Positions 51,599-61,350 of a DNA stretch of 64,000 bases are shown piece after piece. This DNA comes from an uncultured Alphaproteobacteria bacterium. GTDB taxonomy: Bacteria; Pseudomonadota; Alphaproteobacteria; HIMB59. Position 1 is the stretch's first letter; each line of letters opens with the position of its first letter. Made by a program: the position numbers and the translations under genes. The notes beneath the pieces are model-generated. The model did no database searches, was not told the origin of the DNA, and saw nothing but the letters and a program-made list of their open reading frames with translations. The stretch is from NCBI GenBank assembly GCA_902575065.1, contig CACGPU010000001.1, forward strand, positions 184,372 through 248,371. Direction: 5' to 3'.

Positions 51599-54597
51599 TA
51601 TGATCTTACCCTTGAGCCTTCGGGATCAACATAGTGTGAGGATACTACCTCAACAGGAATTGAAATATCTTTCAAAGGAGAGACAGCATATAGATTTTTA
51701 CCAATTTTATTTTTACCATCTTTTATAATAGCTATGGAAAAAGGATTATTATATTCAACACTCCAACAAGAAGATGAAACATGACCAAGTTTAGGTATTG
51801 GGGCAACAGCACTATTGTCTTCTATAATATGTGAACCCTCTGGGATCTTTGTTTTTTTGTCTAGTGGAACAAGTCCAACAATAGTTTGTCTATCCGACTC
51901 AGTGAATGCATCTTTAGATAAAGATCTTTTACCTATGAAATCTTTTTTCTGACTCACCATACTATTCAGTCCAACATCAAAAGGAATAGTACGTCCGTCT
52001 AATTCTGCTCCTGCGACATGACCCATTTCTATTCTTAAGGTTGATAGAGCTTCTGTTCCGTATGGTTGAATATCAAATGACTGTCCTACTTCCATGATCT
52101 TCTTCCACATATAAAGACCATAGTTTGACTCGACATTTACCTCATAAGCTAGTTCGCCAGAAAAAGAAATTCTATAAATTCTAGCTTTGATACCGTCTAT
52201 TGAAGAGTCCACTAGCCCCATGAATGGTAAGCCCTCATTAGACATATCTACATCAGGAAATAACTTAGATAAAAGATCTCTAGACTTTGGACCTGCCACT
52301 GCTATACCAGACCACTGTTCAGTAGTTGATAAGACATTTACATCTAAATCTGGCCATACAACTTGTAAATAATACTCTAAGTGCGATAAAACATTTGCAG
52401 CTTGGGCAGTAGTGGTAGTCATATGAAAATGATTTTCAGATAATCGAGATGTTGTTCCATCATCAAAAACCATGCCATCTTCCCTTAGCATTACACCATA
52501 TCTAGCTTTTCCAACGGGCAGTTTCAGCCATGCATTTGTATAAACTCTGTTTAAGAATTCTGGTGCATCCGGACCTTTAATATCAATCTTACCAAGTGTA
52601 GTAACATCACAAATTCCAACGTTTTTTCTTACATTTGCAGCTTCCCTATTAACAGCACTGTTCATATCCTCAGAACCCCTTGGGTAGTATCTGGGTCTTT
52701 GCCATAAACCTGCTGCTACAAAAACAGCATTATTTTCCTCATGCCATGTATGAATGGGAGATTTTCTTGTTGGTAAATAGTGATTACCAACTTCTCTACC
52801 CACGATAGCTCCAATTGTTACAGGAGTGTATGGTGGTCTAAATGTTGTATGACCAACTTCTGGAACAATCTTTTTTTCAATTTTAGATACATATTGCAAA
52901 CCATTTAAATTACTTGTCTTGCCTTGATCGCCAGCCATCCCAAGAGTTGTATATCTTTTGACGTGCTCAATTGATCTGAAGCCTTCTCTAATTGCTAGCT
53001 CTACATCAGAAACTGCAACGTCATTTTGAAAGTCGATAAAGCGTTTTGGTTTTTTTCCAGATGGTAAAGGCATACACCAGAGCTTTTCATGCTTTTCATA
53101 GCTAGGTTCATTTGAGTTGGGACTATTTGTAGGATTATTTTGATCTGTGAATTTGTTTGATAAATCAAAGCCCACTTGAAAACCTTCAGCTAGAGATTGA
53201 TTTAATGTAAAAGAACCATTAGCTGCTCCAATTGCTGTTTCTTTTTGTCTTTTTTTATCCGGTACGAACGCATCAATATCATCATTGAACTTTAATTTAT
53301 TTCCAGCTTGGGAAGATAGATGAACTGTTGGTGTCCAGCCACCGGACATACAAATGCAATCACACTCTACTGTTTCTTCTGAAATAAAAGACTCTTTTGA
53401 AGAGTCAAGCTTGCCAATGATAGCAGAATTTATCTTCAAATGTCCTTTAGTGTCTGCGATCCCTGAATTAAATTTTATAGAAATACCCTTTTGCTGAACT
53501 TCCTTGACTAATTCACCGTTTGAGCTGTCTCGAGTGTCTACAATGATTGGTTCAATATCATTTTTAATAAACTCAAGGGCAGTTGAATATGCTGTATCAT
53601 TATTGGTAAATATAATTGGTTTCTTACCAACTAATGTTTCATAAACCTTCATATACTCTTTTGCTGCTGAGGCTAATACAATTCCTGGTCTATCATTATT
53701 TCCAAAAGATATTGGTCTTTCAATAGAACCAGTTGAAACTATTACTTCTCCAGCTCTAATATAATGTAATCTTTGTCTGGGAGTGTATTTTGATGGATTT
53801 TCAATATGATCGCTAACTCTTTCAATCATTACGGTCATATTGTGATCATAGTATCCGAAGACTTGTGACCTTTTTTTTAATATTACATTTGGCATACTTT
53901 TTAGTTGGGAAATGGTATCACTAGCCCACTCTTTTCCTGACATGTTACCAATCGTAACTTCGTCAGTTAGAAGAGAGCCACCAAAATTAGGCTTGTCTTC
54001 TGCTAATATAACCCTTGCCCCATTTTTAGCAGCAGCCAGAGCACTTGCGAGGCCTGATGGGCCAGAGCCAACAACTAGTACATCGCAGTGTTCATAATTA
54101 TGTTCGTACCTATCTGGGTCAGGTAACAGTGGTGCTTTACCCATACCAGCAGCTTTTCTTATAAATGGTTCATAGATTTTCATCCAAAAACTTTTTGGCC
54201 ACATAAATGTTTTGTAATAGAAACCTGCAGGAAAAAAACGATTTAAGACATTATTTATTTCTCCAATATCAAATTGAACTGAAGGCCAACAATTTTGACT
54301 TTTAGCTTTTAATCCCTCAACTAACTCAACTTCGGTTGCAATGATATTAGGTTCAGATTTATTACCATCATGCAATTGAACCATTGCATTTGGTTCTTCA
54401 ACACCAACTCCCAAAAAACCGCGAGGTCGATGATACTTAAAACTTCTTCCAACTAAATGAACACCATTTGCAATTAAAGCAGATGCAAGAGTGTCTCCTT
54501 CATAGCCATGATAAATAGTACCGTTAAAAGTAAAGTTAATTTTTTTATCCTTATTAATAAGTCCATTTGAGTTGGTTGTTCTAAAATTGTTAGACAT
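51598..54597 (-). CDS. mgdC: N-methylglutamate dehydrogenase / sarcosine oxidase alpha-type subunit
   Basis: N-terminal 2Fe-2S-like fold (GDTLASALIANGVHLVGRSFKYHRPRG), VVGSGPSGLASALAAAKNGARV, C-terminal GcvT domain. Confidence 0.88.
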   Translation of the reverse strand: MSNNFRTTNSNGLINKDKKINFTFNGTIYHGYEGDTLASALIANGVHLVGRSFKYHRPRGFLGVGVEEPNAMVQLHDGNKSEPNIIATEVELVEGLKAKSQNCWPSVQFDIGEINNVLNRFFPAGFYYKTFMWPKSFWMKIYEPFIRKAAGMGKAPLLPDPDRYEHNYEHCDVLVVGSGPSGLASALAAAKNGARVILAEDKPNFGGSLLTDEVTIGNMSGKEWASDTISQLKSMPNVILKKRSQVFGYYDHNMTVMIERVSDHIENPSKYTPRQRLHYIRAGEVIVSTGSIERPISFGNNDRPGIVLASAAKEYMKVYETLVGKKPIIFTNNDTAYSTALEFIKNDIEPIIVDTRDSSNGELVKEVQQKGISIKFNSGIADTKGHLKINSAIIGKLDSSKESFISEETVECDCICMSGGWTPTVHLSSQAGNKLKFNDDIDAFVPDKKRQKETAIGAANGSFTLNQSLAEGFQVGFDLSNKFTDQNNPTNSPNSNEPSYEKHEKLWCMPLPSGKKPKRFIDFQNDVAVSDVELAIREGFRSIEHVKRYTTLGMAGDQGKTSNLNGLQYVSKIEKKIVPEVGHTTFRPPYTPVTIGAIVGREVGNHYLPTRKSPIHTWHEENNAVFVAAGLWQRPRYYPRGSEDMNSAVNREAANVRKNVGICDVTTLGKIDIKGPDAPEFLNRVYTNAWLKLPVGKARYGVMLREDGMVFDDGTTSRLSENHFHMTTTTAQAANVLSHLEYYLQVVWPDLDVNVLSTTEQWSGIAVAGPKSRDLLSKLFPDVDMSNEGLPFMGLVDSSIDGIKARIYRISFSGELAYEVNVESNYGLYMWKKIMEVGQSFDIQPYGTEALSTLRIEMGHVAGAELDGRTIPFDVGLNSMVSQKKDFIGKRSLSKDAFTESDRQTIVGLVPLDKKTKIPEGSHIIEDNSAVAPIPKLGHVSSSCWSVEYNNPFSIAIIKDGKNKIGKNLYAVSPLKDISIPVEVVSSHYVDPEGSRVRS

Positions 54598-54862
54598 TAA
54601 AGTCCTCGTTCATTTTACAAGTGTCAAAAATTTCATGTGTAGCGGTGTCTCTTGAGACTTTAAACCATTGTCTACATCCAGAAACATGATGCCATAGTTC
54701 TGAGTGTTTTCCTCTTGGGTTATCTCTGTAGTAAACAAAATTATCCCAATCCTCGGTTGAAATTTCTTCTCCTAGTTGAGGTCTTTTTATAGTGGCGTCT
54801 CCGCCATAAGAAAATTCATTTTGTGAGCGCTTGCCACAGTATGGGCATTTTATTTCTAACAT
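54590..54862 (-). CDS. mgdB: N-methylglutamate dehydrogenase / sarcosine oxidase delta-type subunit
   Basis: IKCPYCGKRSQNEFSYGGDA ... ELWHHVSGCRQWFKVSRDTATHEI. Confidence 0.88.
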   Translation of the reverse strand: MLEIKCPYCGKRSQNEFSYGGDATIKRPQLGEEISTEDWDNFVYYRDNPRGKHSELWHHVSGCRQWFKVSRDTATHEIFDTCKMNEDFNV

Positions 54863-54865
54863 CTA

Positions 54866-56122
54866 TTAACCGATCCAAGGTTTAGGGCCTACACCCTTTT
54901 CATCTATAATTTTTCCAGTATGGAATCTTTCAAGGTTAAAGTCTGAGTTGAGTTCATGTACTTGATCTTGTGCTATTGTATGTGCAAAAACAAAACCTGA
55001 GCTAGGAGTAGCTTTAAAGCCGCCGTAACACCAACCGCAATTAAGATATACCCCCTCAATATGAGTTTTATCGATTATTGGAGAACCATCCATGGACATA
55101 TCCATAATACCTCCCCAAGTTCGAAGCATTTTGAGTCTACTAAAGTTTGGGAAGACAGCCAATCCACCTGTTAAAACATGCTGTATCATTGGCATATTTC
55201 CTCTTTGAGCATAGCTATTGTAACCATCCAAATCACCACCCATAACCATTTCACCTTTGTCAGATTGGCTACAATAAAAGTGACCTGCTCCGAATGTAAC
55301 TACATTATGAAGTAAAGGTTTAACTGGTTCTGAGACACAAGCTTGCAGAACATGTGCTTCAATTGGAAGTCTCATATTTAACATGTCTGCTAAAAGTGTT
55401 GTGCTTCCAGCAACACACAATCCAACTTTTTTAGTTTTAATATTTCCTCTTGATGTTTGAACGCCTTCTATTTTTCCGTTGTTAACATCAAAACCTGTCA
55501 CTTCACAATTTTGAATTATATCGACACCCATTGAGTCTGCCTGTCTCGCATATCCCCAAGCAACTGCATCATGTCTTGCAGTTCCCCCACGTGGCTGCAT
55601 TAAACCACCATGAATAGGAAAACGACATGTTTCTGAAAAATCTGCAAATGGGATCATCTTTTTTAAATCATCCCTTCCAAGAAGAATTGCATCAATACCA
55701 TTTAATCTCATAGAGTTACCTCTTCTAGCGTAAGCATTCATTTGAGCATCAGAGTGAGCTAAGTTTATAATTCCTCTCGGTGAGTACATAACGTTGTAAT
55801 TTAATTCTTGGCTAAGTGTTTCCCAAAGCTTCATGCCAAACTCATAAAAATGAGCGTTTGAATCAAACATATAGTTAGATCTCAAGATGGTAGTGTTTCT
55901 TCCAACATTACCTCCACCAATCCAACCCTTTTCAAGTATGGCAACGTTTGTGATGCCATGTTCTTTTGCAAGATAATAAGCTGTTGCAAGACCATGACCA
56001 CCACCGCCTACAATTATGACATCGTATTCTTTTTTAGGCTCAGGGTCTTTCCAAGCTACCTCCCAATTTTCATGGTTGGTGAAAGCATTTTTTACTAAAC
56101 TAAAAACTGAGTACTTTTGCAT
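54866..56122 (-). CDS. mgdA: N-methylglutamate dehydrogenase / sarcosine oxidase beta-type subunit
   Basis: VIIVGGGGHGLATAYYLAKEHGITNVAILEKGWIGGGNVGRNTTILRSNY. Confidence 0.9.
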   Translation of the reverse strand: MQKYSVFSLVKNAFTNHENWEVAWKDPEPKKEYDVIIVGGGGHGLATAYYLAKEHGITNVAILEKGWIGGGNVGRNTTILRSNYMFDSNAHFYEFGMKLWETLSQELNYNVMYSPRGIINLAHSDAQMNAYARRGNSMRLNGIDAILLGRDDLKKMIPFADFSETCRFPIHGGLMQPRGGTARHDAVAWGYARQADSMGVDIIQNCEVTGFDVNNGKIEGVQTSRGNIKTKKVGLCVAGSTTLLADMLNMRLPIEAHVLQACVSEPVKPLLHNVVTFGAGHFYCSQSDKGEMVMGGDLDGYNSYAQRGNMPMIQHVLTGGLAVFPNFSRLKMLRTWGGIMDMSMDGSPIIDKTHIEGVYLNCGWCYGGFKATPSSGFVFAHTIAQDQVHELNSDFNLERFHTGKIIDEKGVGPKPWIG

Positions 56123-56178
56123 GATTCAATTAAACCTCTTCGAAAATATATATTCCTAATAAAATGCTACAATAAACC

Positions 56179-56197
56179 TGTTCCATAATATGAAACA
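56179..56197. promoter_or_regulatory. Candidate IclR-family operator in the divergent mgdA/tmm intergenic region
   Basis: TGTTCCATAATATGAAACA; same motif as 47217 and 48063. Confidence 0.78.
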
Positions 56198-56295
56198 ACA
56201 TTTTTATTATCCCTGTATTTATTACAGAGTATGACAAAAAATGGATTGGAAATTAAAATTTAATTATTAATATTAATTCAAATCGGAGGAGAATA

Positions 56296-57630
56296 ATGAC
56301 AAAAGTTGCACTAATTGGTACAGGTCCTTGTGGACTTTCTTTTTTAAGATCTCTGCATCAAGCGCAAAGCAAAGGCGAAAATATTCCTGAGGTTGTTGCC
56401 TTTGAAAAACAAGAAAGTTGGGGTGGTCTTTGGAATTATACTTGGAGAACCGGGTCTGATCAATATGGAGATCCAATTCACAATAGCATGTATAGATACC
56501 TTTGGTCGAATGGGCCAAAAGAGTGCCTTGAATTTGCAGATTATTCTTTTGATGAGCATTTCAAAAAACCAATTCCCTCCTTCCCTCCAAGAGCCGTCCT
56601 TCAAGATTACATTTTAGGTCGTGCAGAAAATTCAGATGTAAAAAAATACGTAAAGTTTAACACCACTGTTACCTCTGTTGCTGATAATGGTAATGGATTT
56701 GATATTACATACCGAAGTAAAAAAGACGATCAAACTAAAACTGAAAGTTTTGATAAATTAGTTGTTGCGACTGGTCACTTCTCTGTTCCCTACATTCCTG
56801 AATATGAGGGAATGAATAGCTTTCCAGGGAGAATAATGCACTCTCATGATTTCAGAGACGCTGAAGAGTTTAGAGATAAAAACGTTGTCGTTCTCGGAAG
56901 TAGTTACTCTGCTGAAGATGTAGCGTTACAGTGCCATAAATATGGAGCTAAAACTGTTACTATTGGTTATAGAAACAATCCAATGGGTTTCAATTGGCCT
57001 GAAGGCATGAAAGAAGTACATTACATGGATAAGATCGATGGAAATAAAGCAGTTTTTAAAGATGGCACAATTCAAGAAATGGATGCCTTAATACTATGTA
57101 CAGGTTACTTGCATCATTTTCCTTTTTTACCAGAAGATCTAAAATTAAAAACTCATAACAGGCTGTATCCTCCAAACTTATACAAAGGAGTAGTATGGCA
57201 AAATAATCAAAATTTGTTTTATCTTGGTATGCAAGATCAGTTTCATACTTTTAACATGTTTGATGCCCAAGCTTGGTATGTTAGAGACATAATAATGAAC
57301 AAAATAACTCTGCCTTCAGCTGATGAGTTAGCAAAGGATATTGATAATTGGGTTAAAAAGGAAGAGGCTCTAGAGGATGCCTATCAAATGATTGATTTTC
57401 AAACAGATTATTGTGTAGATTTATGTTCTGCTGTTGACTACCCAAAAATTGACTTTGAGTTAATTCGCAAACATTTTTATGATTGGGAGCACCATAAGGA
57501 AGAAAATATCCTGACTTATAGAGATAAATCCTTTTCCTCGCCTGTCACTGGCACCACTGGTCCCTCACATCACACTACGTGGTTGGATGCTATGGATGAC
57601 TCTATGGCTACATATTTAGATACAAAATAA
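56296..57630 (+). CDS. tmm: Trimethylamine monooxygenase (flavin-containing monooxygenase family)
   Basis: ALIGTGPCGLSFLRSL, NSMYRYLWSNGPKECLEFADYSFDEHF, VVLGSSYSAEDVA, LILCTGYLHHFPFL; amine-degradation neighbourhood. Confidence 0.9.
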   Translation: MTKVALIGTGPCGLSFLRSLHQAQSKGENIPEVVAFEKQESWGGLWNYTWRTGSDQYGDPIHNSMYRYLWSNGPKECLEFADYSFDEHFKKPIPSFPPRAVLQDYILGRAENSDVKKYVKFNTTVTSVADNGNGFDITYRSKKDDQTKTESFDKLVVATGHFSVPYIPEYEGMNSFPGRIMHSHDFRDAEEFRDKNVVVLGSSYSAEDVALQCHKYGAKTVTIGYRNNPMGFNWPEGMKEVHYMDKIDGNKAVFKDGTIQEMDALILCTGYLHHFPFLPEDLKLKTHNRLYPPNLYKGVVWQNNQNLFYLGMQDQFHTFNMFDAQAWYVRDIIMNKITLPSADELAKDIDNWVKKEEALEDAYQMIDFQTDYCVDLCSAVDYPKIDFELIRKHFYDWEHHKEENILTYRDKSFSSPVTGTTGPSHHTTWLDAMDDSMATYLDTK

Positions 57631-57639
57631 ATATTATAT

Positions 57640-57813
57640 ATGTCCAATAATACTCTTAATTTTATTGGATGGGTTTTATTTATTATTTCTGCCGTGGGCT
57701 TTATAATATCAAGTATTGGTAGTTTCTGGGCTATGTTTGGAAGTCTTTTTTTCTTTGTAGCTTGTTTTGTTTTTCTAATACCATTCTTTAGAAAAGAAAA
57801 AAATAAAGATTAA
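57640..57813 (+). CDS. Small membrane protein (57 aa, two TM) directly downstream of tmm, absent from ORF track
   Basis: MSNNTLNFIGWVLFIISAVGFIISSIGSFWAMFGSLFFFVACFVFLIPFFRKEKNKD*; 9-nt gap after tmm stop. Confidence 0.7.
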   Translation: MSNNTLNFIGWVLFIISAVGFIISSIGSFWAMFGSLFFFVACFVFLIPFFRKEKNKD

Positions 57814-58979
57814 GGAATATTTTTGTCAATCCCTTTTGGGATAAGTTTATCTTTATCGTAAAATGGTAAATCAATTATTTTGCAGTCAGCTAAATTATCA
57901 TTAACAGACTCAACTTTAATTTGAAATTCTTTCCACTCACCAGGGTAGTCAAAACGTACATAACCTACATACTTTTCTAAAGTAGGAGACCAAGTTGATG
58001 CTGAAAGATATCCAATTTTTTGTTTATTTGATGATAAATAAACTTTTGCTCTTGGAATAATTTCTTTATCGGTAGTTATACCAAATAATCTCTTTCCAAA
58101 TTTTGTTGATAAAAATTCTAAAGCTTTTTTTCCAATAAAATTTTCTTTTTCTAAATCAACTAGAGAGCCTAATCCAATTTCATAAGGATTCATTGAAGAG
58201 TCAAAATCTGTGTTGTTATCTAGGATGCCTGCTTCAATTCTTCTTATATCCATTGATTCTAGACCATCAAATGTCATACCCATCGGATATCCGATTTCAC
58301 AAATAGTATCCCAAATTTTTTTATAATTAGTCTTATTTCCTAGAGTATAAATTTCGAAGCCTAATTCAGAAGTCCATCCTGTTCTAGAGACATATACATT
58401 TTGATCAGCTATTTTTGAATAGGCTGAATGATAGTATTTAAAATCATCGTTAATTTCTCCATTCGTTAGCTTTGAAATTATATCTTTAGAAATTGGACCT
58501 TGAATTTGTATCACTCGAGAATTAGGGTCAGTTATAGTAACTTCATAGTTTTTTTGATGAGCTTTTAACCAAGTTTCAAGGGGTCCATCTGGTTGGACAT
58601 ACCAAAATTTATTTTGCTCTAATCTAAAAAGTACACCATCTATAAATATTCCGCCATTTTCATAACAGGCAATTGCATATTTACCCCTTCCTACTTTCAT
58701 ATCTTTAATTTTTCGACAAAATATTTTATCAAGAAATTCCTCTGACTGTGGTCCCTCTATTTGAATAGGTTTTTCAGGTACGTCATACATGACTGCTTTT
58801 CTTCTCAAATTCCAATAACTATCTTTGATTTTATTTCCAACAGATATTGGAAAATAGCGATCAGCGTATACACCATAAGAATTATCTTCTTTATGATAAA
58901 ATTCAAAAAAAGGTCCTTTATCAAACCTGTTATCACTAATTGGTAAAGTTGATGATTTATCTAAAAAAATTGAACTCAT
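57810..58979 (-). CDS. GcvT/aminomethyltransferase-family protein
   Basis: VQIQGPISKDII..., YVSRTGWTSELGFEIY, DGLESMDIRRIEAGIL, ENFIGKKAL. Confidence 0.87.
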   Translation of the reverse strand: MSSIFLDKSSTLPISDNRFDKGPFFEFYHKEDNSYGVYADRYFPISVGNKIKDSYWNLRRKAVMYDVPEKPIQIEGPQSEEFLDKIFCRKIKDMKVGRGKYAIACYENGGIFIDGVLFRLEQNKFWYVQPDGPLETWLKAHQKNYEVTITDPNSRVIQIQGPISKDIISKLTNGEINDDFKYYHSAYSKIADQNVYVSRTGWTSELGFEIYTLGNKTNYKKIWDTICEIGYPMGMTFDGLESMDIRRIEAGILDNNTDFDSSMNPYEIGLGSLVDLEKENFIGKKALEFLSTKFGKRLFGITTDKEIIPRAKVYLSSNKQKIGYLSASTWSPTLEKYVGYVRFDYPGEWKEFQIKVESVNDNLADCKIIDLPFYDKDKLIPKGIDKNIP

Positions 58980-58995
58980 TTAAAAGATAAAAAAA

Positions 58996-61347
58996 TTAGG
59001 ATTTAACTCTTGATTTAGTTGGATCATAAAATGGGAAAGGAACAACCTTAGCCTTTATTCTTTTTTGTTGACCATCTAACTTACCTATTTCAACTTCAGT
59101 ATTAAGCTCACTGTATTTGACATTGATTTTGCAAAGAGCAATATTTTTATTTAGAACAGGGGATTTCATACCACTTGTTATAATGCCAACTTGTTCCCTT
59201 CCATTATTTGAAGGATGAACACAGTCTCCATGCCCGGTAGTTTCATTTCCCTCAATCTCAAGTCCAACTAGTTTTCTTTGAGGGTTTGCCTTTCTTTCAA
59301 GTAAAGCTTCTTTACCAATAAAGTTATCCTCTTTTGATTTAAGAGGAACTGTAAAACCAATTCCCGCCTCAAACGGATCAGTTTGATCATCGAATTCATA
59401 ATTTGCGAAAACTAAACCAGCTTCAATTCTAACTAAATCCAAAGCGTCTAATCCCATAGGCACAATTCCAAACTCCTCTCCGGCTTTCATTACAGCATCC
59501 CAAACTTCAGCAGCTTTACTCGGATGACAGAATATTTCATAACCTAGTTCACCTGTATATCCAGTTCTAGAAACCATTAAAGGAATTCCATCTAAAGTAT
59601 TTAACCTAGCTATAGAAAACCTAAACCACTCTAAATCAGTCAATGATGTTTGATGAGGAGGGGTCCAGATTATCTTTTTTAATATTTCTCTACTCTTTGG
59701 CCCTTGGACGGAAACATTATGTAAATTATCAGTAGAAGATTTAATCCATACCTTTAAGTTATGTTCCTTTGCTTTTTCTCTTAACCATTCACCGCAATAC
59801 TCATCTCCACAAATCCACCTAAAATTATCATCCGTCATTTTGAATACTGTACCGTCATCAAGCATACCTCCATGCTCGTAGCACATCGCAGTGTAAACAA
59901 CTTGGCCAACAGATAGTTTTCTGATGTTTCTGGTGCAAGTCATTTGTAAAAGTTCTTCAGCGTCTGGGCCTCGTACTTCAAACTTTCTTAGTGCTGATAG
60001 ATCCATAATGATAGCCCGCTCTCTGCAAGCTTCATATTCTTGGTGCGCCCCGTGATTATTATAATTAGAAGCTAACCAGAAGCCTTTGTACTCAACAATA
60101 TTTTCAGTAAGTTTTGATACTCTTGGGTGAAAACCAGTTTCTTTAGTTAATTTGGGATCAGAGTCTGCTTTCATTCTAAATGCCATTCCTTTACTAAAAG
60201 GTCTATTCGGTCTATAGACTCTAACAAAAATGTCAGTAGGATTCCATCCATTAGCTGCATCTACATCGTCTGGACAGGCAGAGGAGACACAAACTAAATT
60301 TTTCAGGGCTTTAAACATCACATAGTCTCCTGGTCTAGACCATGGTTCATCAAAAATTAAAGCATTATTTGCATCAATGGCTGTGTTGTAAAATAAATTT
60401 ATAGCATTCCAACCTAGTCTTTTTCTCACAGTAAACTTATCTAATACATAATTGAAATTATCTGAGCAATTTGGATGACCAAAATAGCCAATATCATCAT
60501 AAAATTTTGAAGTACATGCAGTACCGAACGTATCATGTCTTCCGACAGTGTCTCTGTAGACTTCAACCATGGGCATTTGATTTTCATCGTAATATTTAGA
60601 ATGTAGACCTGGCATTGGAAAAGCACTACCCATTAAATATCTACTATTAGTTGTATCTATTGAGAGCTCTTGGCCTTTTTGAAGGCTCTCTGAGTCGAAT
60701 GCCATAAAGTCAGAACATTGTCTTCCATAAACATCAATTATCTGAATAAAATCTCCTTCTTTGACCTCATAGGCCATTGCGGTATATCTTTTAACAAAAA
60801 TTTCTTCAACAGGATCCATTAAAGGGTCTGGTAATAAAAATTCCCCCTCTTCACGTTTTTTATTTCTTTGAACAATTACTCGTAGTTCGGATGCAGGAAT
60901 ATTTTCATGTGTAATTTCACTTTCGCCTGGTGCAGAAATTATACAAACAATGGAGTCGTTTGTTTTAAACTCCTCAATTGAACCTGAAAGTGAATTTTGA
61001 GAAAATACTAAAATCGATTGATTAATAGACTCTACCTCATATCCAAGTTTTTTTAATTTAGTACGTGCTATTTGAGCTGACTCCTCCTCGCTCGAAAGGA
61101 TTTTTTTTGTTAATTGACCGTTGTGCTCGTTATTAAGGCCTAATGCTGATAGATTACACTCTCGCTTTGAATTAAAGCATACAATCTCGGCCAGTTGATG
61201 GCCTTCTAAATTAATTATTTTAAATTTGTCATCTGGTTCTAATTTTAATGTGAGAGAACCTCCACCAATTACCAAATAATTTTCTAAGTCGTCACCAAGA
61301 GCTGGTAATCCAGGTTCATAAGGTTGAGTAACTCTTGGGATGATCAT
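58996..61347 (-). CDS. tdm: Trimethylamine N-oxide demethylase-like (DUF1989-type N-terminus plus GcvT C-terminus)
   Basis: GDFIQIIDVYGRQCSDFMAFD, TACTSKFYDDIGYFGHPNCSDNFN, then SRTGYTGELGYEIFCHP GcvT domain; next to tmm. Confidence 0.87.
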   Translation of the reverse strand: MIIPRVTQPYEPGLPALGDDLENYLVIGGGSLTLKLEPDDKFKIINLEGHQLAEIVCFNSKRECNLSALGLNNEHNGQLTKKILSSEEESAQIARTKLKKLGYEVESINQSILVFSQNSLSGSIEEFKTNDSIVCIISAPGESEITHENIPASELRVIVQRNKKREEGEFLLPDPLMDPVEEIFVKRYTAMAYEVKEGDFIQIIDVYGRQCSDFMAFDSESLQKGQELSIDTTNSRYLMGSAFPMPGLHSKYYDENQMPMVEVYRDTVGRHDTFGTACTSKFYDDIGYFGHPNCSDNFNYVLDKFTVRKRLGWNAINLFYNTAIDANNALIFDEPWSRPGDYVMFKALKNLVCVSSACPDDVDAANGWNPTDIFVRVYRPNRPFSKGMAFRMKADSDPKLTKETGFHPRVSKLTENIVEYKGFWLASNYNNHGAHQEYEACRERAIIMDLSALRKFEVRGPDAEELLQMTCTRNIRKLSVGQVVYTAMCYEHGGMLDDGTVFKMTDDNFRWICGDEYCGEWLREKAKEHNLKVWIKSSTDNLHNVSVQGPKSREILKKIIWTPPHQTSLTDLEWFRFSIARLNTLDGIPLMVSRTGYTGELGYEIFCHPSKAAEVWDAVMKAGEEFGIVPMGLDALDLVRIEAGLVFANYEFDDQTDPFEAGIGFTVPLKSKEDNFIGKEALLERKANPQRKLVGLEIEGNETTGHGDCVHPSNNGREQVGIITSGMKSPVLNKNIALCKINVKYSELNTEVEIGKLDGQQKRIKAKVVPFPFYDPTKSRVKS

Positions 61348-61350
61348 TCT

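Noticed and set aside
56213-56227. CTGTA-TTTAT-TACAG inverted repeat upstream of tmm
   Set aside because: Only 5-bp arms, single occurrence noticed; too short to support as a regulatory site
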